Source: Coleophoma eucalyptorum (Eukaryota > Ascomycota > Leotiomycetes > Helotiales > Dermateaceae). From it: a DNA stretch of 64,000 bases. Position 1 is the first letter of the stretch; each line of letters starts with the position of its first letter. The notes under the pieces were generated by a model. It searched no databases, was not told the DNA's origin, and saw only the letters and a list, made by a program, of their open reading frames with translations. The stretch is taken from NCBI GenBank assembly GCA_026120035.1, contig JALRME010000020.1, positions 744,001-808,000 of the forward strand. The letters run 5' to 3'. Position numbers and translations under genes: made by a program. Below are positions 56,130-64,000 of this stretch, one piece after another.

Positions 56130-57672
56130 TCACAATTTTGGTGCCTCACGCCCCTTGATATGATTCTCAATTGCGTATGCTATGTTGAGCAGAAGCTGGT
56201 CGGAAAGAGGTACCCCAACTATCTCTAGACCTACAGGCATACCTGACGTCGCCGTAAATCCCATAGGCACGGTAACGGCTGGGAAGCGCAGTGAGCTTGC
56301 GAAGCCCGTGTTTGCAGGGAAATAAGTGCGCATCTTCATATCGATGTCTGCATATCGTGGCGCTGGAAGCTGGGCTGTAGGGAAAATCAGCGCTGATACG
56401 TTTGCTGACGACATTGCTGACATAACAACGAGCTGGAATCTATCCCGCTGATCTACTTGTCTGCCATATGACTCAGAATCGTAAGGACTCGATGCGCCGT
56501 TGGCGGCAATATGAGGCAGCATGACATTTTCCTTAGGATAGTTACCCTTTTCAACGACCTCATTGATATTGGTCCCCAGGGTGGGTATGATGAAAGCATT
56601 GAGGTCCGCTTTTGATCGAGACAGGTATAAGCTGGTAGATTTAAGGTAATTCTGCAAATCCGGAATCTCAACGTCGACCACTTCGCAACCGGCAGTCCGA
56701 AGTTTTTCAAGGGCTTCGTTGGTAACATCATTTACAGCCTCTTGCTCCTTAACAGCATCGTCGCCAAAGAAGCTCCGGATAACCCCGAGTCTCATAGCAG
56801 AAATTTTCTGCACACCCAATTGCGCCGCATAGCTACCCCCGGCAGGCTTGCCGGCTTGTTTATTGATGCCTGTCCTGATATCAGCCTCGTCAAACCCAAC
56901 TAGTACATCCATTAGGATTGCCGCATCTTTTACGGTGCGGCATATAGGACCAAGCGTAGACTGTCCCACGACGAGGGTCAAATATCCCGCTGCGCTGATC
57001 AACCCTACGGTAGGCTTGACGCCGACCAGGCTGCACATCGCTGCTGGAATGCGAACGGAACCACCGGAATCGCCTCCCAAACCAATAACAGCAAGATTAG
57101 CCGCAACAGCAGCACCTGTGCCACTACTAGACCCTCCAGCGTCCCTGTCAATATCATACGGGTTGCGTACACGTCCATTTACGGATGATGTCGAAAAGTA
57201 ATCCGAACCAAAATCTAGAGGCGATGTGAAGGTAAGCGATGTAGTCTTGCCATAGTTTACATCTTCTCCTACCTGGCATGGATGTTTTCGCAAGTATGAT
57301 AGCCCCAGCGGTTCTCAGCCGCTGTATAACGCTTGCATCATCTTGAGATACGAAGCTTTTGGCTACCATAGAGCCAAAAGTTGTGTTCAATCCCTTCACC
57401 TGCACATCATCCTTTACTACAATCGGGATACCATGTAGCGGCCCCACAAACTTACCCTCAGTTTTGAATGCATCGTCCAATTTCCTGGCTTCAGCCATAG
57501 CTTCAGGATTCAATGATAATGTGGAGTTTAGGCAAGGACCATCTTCATTGCGGTCTAACTGTTGTATGCGCTGCTGGTATGCCGCAACAAGTGTTTCGGC
57601 GCTGTATATGCCTCTTATGTAGCTTCGATGCACTCCATCGATCGTGAGCTCCTCCAGATCCATAGAAGTCAT
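56130..57672 (-). CDS. Amidase (amidase signature family)
   Basis: This is an amidase signature hydrolase that cleaves carboxamides to acid and ammonia; fungal members include acetamidases and fatty-acid amide hydrolase relatives. Exons are 57273-57672 and 56130-57214, joined by a 58-nt GT-AG intron, giving 494 residues. The Ser-cisSer-Lys triad is in place: Lys87 in PIVVKDDV, cis-Ser162 in GGSSSGTGAAVAAN and nucleophile Ser186 in GGDSGGSVRIPA. The splice rebuilds LAKTSMPDFGSDYFST, typical of the subgroup. ATGs at 57672 and 57663 are both possible starts. The gene is flanked by two Zn2Cys6 regulators, the layout often seen for inducible nitrogen- or carbon-source genes. Confidence 0.92.
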
Positions 57673-58471
57673 CTTGTCTGAAATTCTTTGTGTTTATGTT
57701 GGGTGGCGCGGTTGGAAGAAGGAAGACTCCCAAGTTTCTAAACAGCCAATTTATAGAATAGCTTTTCAGGATATAAAAAAATGTATTGTAGAAATATGAA
57801 AGATTACTTGTAGTTGCTGACCGTCTTTTATAAGCATTTTCGGCATAATCCAAACCCGCTGAGGTTGAAGTGTAGTAGTGAGCTTATCGGGCAGTTTGTA
57901 TCATATCCATGGTCCCAAGCCTGTTCCAAATATCCGGATATGGAATTGGGAGCAAAAAAACACACGTTACAATACTCAAGGCGGTGGTGATGCAAAGGAA
58001 AGGCACAGAGTGACCCCAAGTCAATGTCGGTCGTCGGTTGTGTAACAGCCGAGACAGGCAACCCAAAGAGTGGGTTACAGGCGGCGTCCCCGCTGTTCAG
58101 GGGCCATTCTCCGAGAAACCCAATCAGACACATGGAATTAAACGTCAATCTAGAGCAACCGGTCGAATGGTAATTTGCTGGGTCTAAACTGTGGGTCAAA
58201 TCCGACCCACCGGATGTGTTTGGATAACCTCGTTCAGAACAACCTTCAGACGATATTGAGTGAAGTTTGCGCCATCCGGCCTGGGTGTCATTGTAGGCAC
58301 GTATCAGTAATCCTTGTGATTTCTTCAACATTGCCCGACAGTGAAAGGCGAGCATTGCTTTTCCGATGGTATCATCATCGTCGTTGTCATCATTTCTGAG
58401 CCTTAACGCTTGTCGCATGGTCTTCGTCTGGCTGCACACTTTCCGCTTCCCGATTAGCCTCTTTATTGACC
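57673..58471. other. Intergenic, divergent promoter of amidase and regulator
   Basis: This is 799 bases between the amidase start and the start of the right-hand zinc-cluster gene. A 203-codon minus-strand frame (57828-58439) runs through it but has no domain or family similarity. Confidence 0.5.
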
Positions 58472-60298
58472 ATGCCTGGAATCCCCAAGTCCTGTGCGAT
58501 ATGTCAGGTTCGGAAAGTCAAGGTATGTCCGACTCTAGTCGTGCTTTGGTGTGCAGTTCTGTAGGGCAGGGTCATTTATTCATGCAGTGTTTCGCTGTCT
58601 TACCTTTGCTCTATGATCTGATATGTCGTCTAGTGCGATCGAAGTGTCGGTGGATGTTCGCAGTGCTTGAAGTACCAATGGAATTGTCCTGGCTATCCCG
58701 TTGCCCAAGCGAAACGCACGAGGTCCCGTCCAACCCGACGTAAAGATAAAGGTTAGCTTATCATGTGGTGTATACCAATTCCAATTATCGTCTATTGATA
58801 AAACAGAATAGATGAGCAAAGTATAGAATGCCACAACCAGCTACGGTTGAATGGCTCAACCGAAAATGTATCTGGTCCACCTGAATATTGCAAATACTCT
58901 CCGTCTTTCAACCAATCATCAACATCGTCGAGCTCTTGGAATCAGCTGAAGGACTATGGAAGCTCTCATTTTTTGTTGCTACCCAATCGAAATTTTGGCT
59001 TTTTAGGATCACCTATAGCTCTGGAGTTGATCAACTGTCTCTCTTCGACGGATGGAAGAGGTCTGTCACTGGGTCAACTTGGCACTTTCATTCGTTTGGT
59101 CCCCCCTCGGCTAGGTACCCACACTGCCCTTGACTATGCTGTCAAGTGCCTCTGTGCGGGATATACTGCATTGAGGTCGACCAGCTCTCAAGTTCACTAT
59201 ATTTATTACGCCAAAGCATTACAAAATCTCCACAGAAGTTTGTACAACGATGATACGGCTCTATCTGCAGAGACACTTTGCGCCTCAATATGCCTTTCTT
59301 GGTATGAGGTATAAAGATTCCTTGCCCGCGTTAACACTAGCAAGTTATGTTAATATAAGGGTTAACATTTTAGGTGCTCGTCGATAAACGGAGTCCGTTA
59401 TGGCTTGTACATGCCACCGGCTCAGCAAGGTTGATCCAGCTTCGAGGACCAGACAAACATATAGATGGTTTTGGTCGGGCACTTCTACAAGCAGAACATG
59501 GCCTTATTGTAAGGTTTCGAAAGGCATCAGCCATCCTCTCACGATGCTAATCTGAAGCTCTAGACTGCTCAAGCCCTCATGGAACGTAGACCATGTTTTC
59601 TATTCGATCCCTCTTGGGCCGCGATTGTGGACTCACCGTTACCAGAGTCAGGCTCTTATTCAGACACTCAGATACTAGTGAATAACTTCAGACACTTGGA
59701 CACTTTCTCACTTATTCGAAAAGATATGGATGACCTCGAGGTTGCTGGCGAATTTAGTTATACGAGGACCATGGAACTTATCAAAAGACTGAAGTACTTA
59801 CGAAAAAGTATAAGGAAAGCCTTGTTCATGCCTTCCGTTCATCCTACACTGCCTTGCGAGGAAAGAGAGAAGCCCAGGGTCAACAACTCGAATTCGGTCA
59901 TACGCTGCGAAGATGCTCTTGCGCACATATCAGTTGATATAGCAATACTAGGCCTGCGAAATATCCTCGAAGCAGCGAACATGTCTGTAACTTGGGAGGC
60001 AGATCTTCTTTCTGACCTGATTTCATTATTCGAGAACCAACATGTGCGCGAGGCTGCATTCGATGAGTTCAACAATTTGCAACATCTCGCACATATAAGC
60101 AACAAGCTGAATGCCGAGATTGATGCCATCTTTGAGCTCTCTCGTTTTCATTATCGAGCGGCTACCCTCACAACACCTCTGAGCTGTCGTCGTCTAGCAT
60201 CGATATGTCTAACCCTGTACCTGAGACTGGATAAAAGTGGGAAAGGCTTTCATCCCGTATGGCACAGAATTGACATGATGATGCGAGATGAGAGTTGA
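58472..60298 (+). CDS. Zn2Cys6 transcription factor
   Basis: This is a nuclear regulator of the Gal4 zinc-cluster family. Exons are 58472-58522, 58634-58751, about 58812-59308, 59374-59508 and 59564-60298, giving about 511 residues. The first splice completes the cluster: CAICQVRKVK, then CDRSVGGCSQCLKYQWNC, with C-x2-C-x6-C-x6-C-x2-C-x6-C spacing. An Arg/Lys-rich linker (KRTRSRPTRRKDK) follows. The middle region matches Fungal_trans_2 proteins: GTHTALDYAVKCLCAGYTAL, YAKALQNLHRSLYND, ETLCASICLSWYE, LVHATGSARLIQLRGPDKH, then DVAILGLR-like helices. The start of exon 3 is uncertain: acceptors at 58812 and 58827 both keep frame and differ by five residues. The gene is divergent from the amidase and is the likeliest local regulator of it (inference). 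Confidence 0.85.
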
Positions 60299-62876
60299 AT
60301 TGAGCTATCTTGGGAAATGACACTATGAATTCTTTACAGCCTCTTTCAGAGTTCTCTCAGCATGCATCTCTCAAGTGAGGAAAACCTTTACTTACTAACA
60401 AATTCTAAGCTAATAAAATAACAATCAGAGCAAACTGCTCGGGGATCACCTACGGATCCTTAGAAACTATTTGGCAGTAATCAACACTTAACCTCATTTT
60501 GATTACTACTAGTCTTGATTTATGAGATAGCCCATCACCCTCACGGCGATCTCATCATGTGACCAATCCATGTGACCTAAGAGCTTCAAGCTGTCCCTGT
60601 CAACTTGCTGGAATTGCATGATAATATGATGTGACGAATAAACAGCTATGGCTTCGTGGCACAGTGGCTGTTGTGGCTGATTGGGAGGTATACCAGCGTC
60701 AAATGAGGTGGCTTTTCAGCTGAATACAATTGCTTATTTTCTTGGCGGAGATGACTGGTTTTGGATCGAGGAGTAAAAAATTCAGATGGCATGTTGTCTT
60801 TTCGCTTTCTCGGGGTTAAGGAGACAATCACACAAATATTGATCGATGCTTTTTTGATTCAAGCTAACTATAATTCTACAGATAATCAATCTACCTATAT
60901 GTTTAGTACTTTCTGTTATAGGTCATAGTTATCGCTTGCCTCTTCCTAACAGCTTAGGCCCAATAAATAAACTTAATGTAGTATTATAGACTCATTGCCT
61001 TCATGTAAAATCAAGAAAACTATATGCTCTGTCAGTTAGTTAGCCTCCTTGTTGCTTCATATATCTCCTCTTTTGAAACGAATAGATCCCTTCCGTGCCG
61101 CACAAATGTCTTCCCGGAAAGACAGGTAAGATGCTTCATTTGAACCAGGCTAACTTAAATCTAGTAATAATAACACTGAGCCAATTTTAGTTCAGTTCAG
61201 CTATATGCAAAGCATCGGAGCTGACCAGTTTTGATGTGACTAGCGCGAACCACACTCGTTGCTGGCCCAAGCTCTGCCAATACTGATGCAAAGAAGCCTA
61301 ATGGCAACCCCTCAACCGACAATCCTTGAAACCATTCCTTCCACCTTAATCTAATATTTACCCAAACAACGCCAAAGATGCAGATGATGCCTACATTGGC
61401 CGGGCACGTAGCTTTTTACGACGGGCTTGCAATCGTCCACCAAGAATCTGATACTTTCTGAGCTTATAATTTTGGAAGCGTGAGACTTTCACAGGAAAAT
61501 TCCTTTCGCTTACAATTCACCTGGTAAACTATAACCGATATCTTGATGTAAATACAATATTGGTGGGCTTATTCTTGGTGAGGGACTGGACGACTGGGCA
61601 CACGACAGAGTGTAGTACAAGGTGGAAAGGGATGTTCTAGACCAAAGTGACCTTGCACTGCCTTCGATCAGCTGCTGCTGCGCCCATGTCGGAGTTTCTT
61701 TACTCCAGCCACATTCGATCAGGTACAATCGTATCATTGGCCTGATCTCGTTCACTCCCCTCTGCTCTGCTCTTTCTCGTCATCACCCCTATCTCCTTTG
61801 ACTTTGAGCTCTATGACTAAAGAAGGACACATCGAGATGAAAGTAATTACAGCCAGATTTTGTAATGAAAATCATCCGTACCCCAAGGGAGCTAAGATTC
61901 CGAGCGCTACGTCCCGTTCTTGGCTCAGCATGAAGCTAATATATATGATACTGAAATATAGAAGCTATATCCGATATTTTGAACATTGTCGTTTAAGCGT
62001 GCACACTTTCTAACGACAGTATCTTTAAATAGCTAGCTATAATCGTATTTCAGTACGCTATCATAAGGTGTATAATCCACGAGCAAAAGGCTTTTGTGCT
62101 AATTAACTGCCCTATTGATCTTTTTGCTCGCCAAGAGGCCAAGTCTAGCCGCACATGAACAAGCAAATTCAAGGTTTAGCCATGAGATCCTAAAGGCTTA
62201 CTGGATTCAACCGGCAATTGGCTTAGATATAAGATTATTCAGTTCCTACATGAAGATTTCGTTTCTTTTTTCGTAGACTTCAAGGGACTTTTTAACCGTC
62301 TCCGCTCAGCCACCCCCTTACCTTATTTACATCCTGCTGCCTCCATAAATTTTAAATATTGTTTTCGCTTCAGCAAGTGGTTTTGTTGGTTATTTCCTTT
62401 ATACAAAATTGGTAATTGGCATTTGCAGTTACAAGTAGACAGAAAGGAAGCTTTGTAAAGAGGTAAAAATCCACCGGAATGTGAGTTGTTCTCTATGTTT
62501 TTTGAGAGAAAAGTATCTGCCTAATTGTCACACCACCTGTAAGCCCTTAGAATTCACGCGGGAAAGTCGCCAAGAAGAAGGAGATCTTTTAACAAATCAA
62601 AAACAGTGTTACACGTCTTAAGGACTAACTTAATGCTGGGGGCGGCAGATCCAAGCCCAAGCCACAAGCCTGAATTTGGAGTATTGACATGGACTTTCAT
62701 AAAGGGAGAAGTTTGGCATTCAGGCAAAATCTAACATTATAAAACCGTCGACATCCTCCATTTAGGATTGAGATGTTTAGGATACAAATAACACAATATT
62801 TCTCGGCTTCCGTGTCTTTCAACTAAAGGAGTATTTCATTTAACAAATTTTTTTCAATCCAAAAACTCAGTACAAA
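60299..62876. other. Long intergenic region, AT-rich
   Basis: This is 2,578 bases with only short frames and no domain, splice pattern, tRNA or repeat that I can support. The promoter of the cysteine-rich protein is at the right end. Confidence 0.5.
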
Positions 62877-63608
62877 ATGCGTCTGTTATGTCCTCTCGCC
62901 CTTGCAGTTTCAACAGCAGTTACTGTTGCTGCTGTAGATTTTCGACGGGCAACATTCGATGCGCTCTTAGGGCTTGACAAGAGACAGGTCACCCTCTGCA
63001 CACCTGTACCTGCGCCAGCAACATGTGAGGCGTCATGTGGGCCAGGAAATATCCAATGCATCAGCTTTCCACACTGTTTCAACCCCAGCGCTGGTGAGAC
63101 TTGTTGTTCTGATGGCGGTAGGTTTCTTCCCAGATTTTGTGCTCTATAAATTAGGTTGCATACTAACGGATTAGGATACTGCGCTGCAGGAACTTTCTGC
63201 ACTGACGCCGGATGTTGCCCTAATGGCTCCAGTCTTGCTGACTGTGGAGCTACGGCAACACTTTCTACATTGGCAGGCATACCAGAATCTACGAGTGTGG
63301 CAGCTATTCCAAGCTCTCAAACATCTTTCTCGTCGGTGACCATTTCGAGTTCCGACGAACCCAGCCCAACTACCATAAGCGACTCAATTACCTATGCGCA
63401 GACTACTTTTTCGGCTCCAGATTCTACAACCATCCCTGCCATCAGTACTCCAACTCCTTATGCTAATATATCTTCGCCTACTCTCTCCGCCTTCAATTCG
63501 ACCCCATCAAGCCCACTAGTTGTAACTACCAACACAGGGGCTCGGATTGGAAATTTCAATTTTATCATGGAATTGAGCTGTTTTATCTTCGCCGCAATGT
63601 TGTTCTAG
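62877..63608 (+). CDS. Cysteine-rich secreted protein, probably GPI-anchored
   Basis: This is a small cell-surface or secreted protein with no recognised enzyme domain. Exons are 62877-63117 and 63175-63608, giving 224 residues. A signal peptide (LLCPLALAVSTAVTVAA) precedes a Lys-Arg Kex2 site (residues 35-36), so the mature chain probably starts at QVTLC. Twelve cysteines follow within about 65 residues, including the doublets ETCCSDGG and AGCCPNG, giving a compact disulfide domain. A Ser/Thr/Pro-rich stalk of about 110 residues comes next, then a small-residue stretch (TNTGARIG) and a hydrophobic tail (FIMELSCFIFAAMLF), the pattern of a GPI signal. The intron restores CCSDGGYCAAGTFC. Related Cys-rich GPI proteins are common in ascomycetes; function is unknown. 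Confidence 0.8.
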
Positions 63609-64000
63609 TTCGATTAGAACATAGATACAGAGTGCTTAATAGTGTTGTAACAGGATCATAATATTAATTGCATCAGTAAGAAGGATGGGATGCAAAGGAT
63701 TGATTTTCATTGTTAGGATTGGAAGCTTGTTTGGTTTTACTTGGAAAGGATACGGATCATTTTTCTACGTATTAATAATGTAAGGCGAAATGGGCTCTCA
63801 GCGTAACCTTTGAACAATGAATTGTGACCTTGAGAATTTCAAGTCAAGCACCTTCGATAGTTATGAATTGAAATCAGTAATCCAATTCAGATTGTGTTAC
63901 TCTCTATATAACATTTCTCACGTAAAACTAAGCTCGATAATTCACTTAACATGTAAACCCTGTGTAGTTTCGGACGTTGGAACACGAGTAGCTTGTAACT
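63609..64000. other. 3' flank, no gene seen
   Basis: This is 392 bases to the window end with no coding feature. Confidence 0.5.

Noticed and set aside
57828..58439. 203-codon open frame on the minus strand between the amidase and the zinc-cluster gene
   Set aside because: It has no domain, poor composition for a protein (many His, Cys and Asn) and occupies the divergent promoter; it overlaps no splice structure.
61510..61755. 81-codon minus-strand frame in the long right-hand spacer
   Set aside because: No domain, no signal peptide and no partner exon.
1..64000. A CRISPR array, bacterial operon or phage element
   Set aside because: Spliceosomal introns, eukaryotic families and the lack of regularly spaced repeats rule this out.

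Overview
The window looks like nuclear DNA from a filamentous ascomycete (Pezizomycotina). The genes carry many short introns, mostly 45-80 nt, with GT(A/G)AGT-like donors. The gene families are typical of that group: Zn2Cys6 transcription factors, a HET domain, a LaeA-like methyltransferase, DHA2 transporters, a fungal rhodopsin-domain relic, an NHA-type antiporter and a HAK transporter. I cannot fix a genus from sequence alone. All exon structures were joined by hand from splice signals, reading frame and family knowledge; no searches were run.

Layout. 1-1757 (-): Zn2Cys6 regulator cut by the window edge. 2.8-9.1 kb: LovD-like serine acyltransferase/esterase (+), 14-TM MFS transporter (+), a 241-bp LTR-like insertion, and a monocarboxylate-porter-like MFS protein (-). 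9.9-14.3 kb: a tautomerase gene interrupted by a stop codon, a nitronate monooxygenase (+), and an intron-rich LaeA-like methyltransferase (-). 15.5-17.3 kb: a DHA2 drug:H+ antiporter (-). 18.1-21.6 kb: a divergent pair, a secreted histidine acid phosphatase (-) and a secreted PI-PLC-like phosphodiesterase (+), sharing a 707-bp promoter with two CACGTG boxes. This looks like a phosphate-scavenging unit.

22.3-31.7 kb is a damaged stretch: a rhodopsin-domain pseudogene, an ATP-grasp ligase (+, intact), a GNAT acetyltransferase (-, intact), a short HET-domain gene (-), a diverged copy of that gene's 3' end 2 kb away, a Tc1/mariner transposase relic, and the first 64 codons of a pectate/pectin lyase. 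31.7-35.5 kb: a P450 (-) and a membrane-anchored RING-H2 protein (-). 37.2-43.1 kb: two alkali-cation transporters in tandem, an NHA-type Na+/H+ antiporter and a HAK/KUP K+ transporter. 44.2-49.2 kb: a secreted 1,374-residue SGNH-hydrolase/FG-GAP protein in 16 exons, two of them only 8 and 16 nt.

50.8-60.3 kb may be a small catabolic or detoxification block: an APH-like kinase (-), an aldo/keto reductase (+), a Zn2Cys6 factor (+), an amidase (-) and a second Zn2Cys6 factor (+). 62.9-63.6 kb: a cysteine-rich, probably GPI-anchored secreted protein (+). Long intergenic stretches look AT-rich and hold nothing I can name unless listed. I did not find a clearly new biological system. The best leads are the phosphate pair, the SGNH/FG-GAP protein with its micro-exons, the ATP-grasp gene and the decaying 22-31 kb region.
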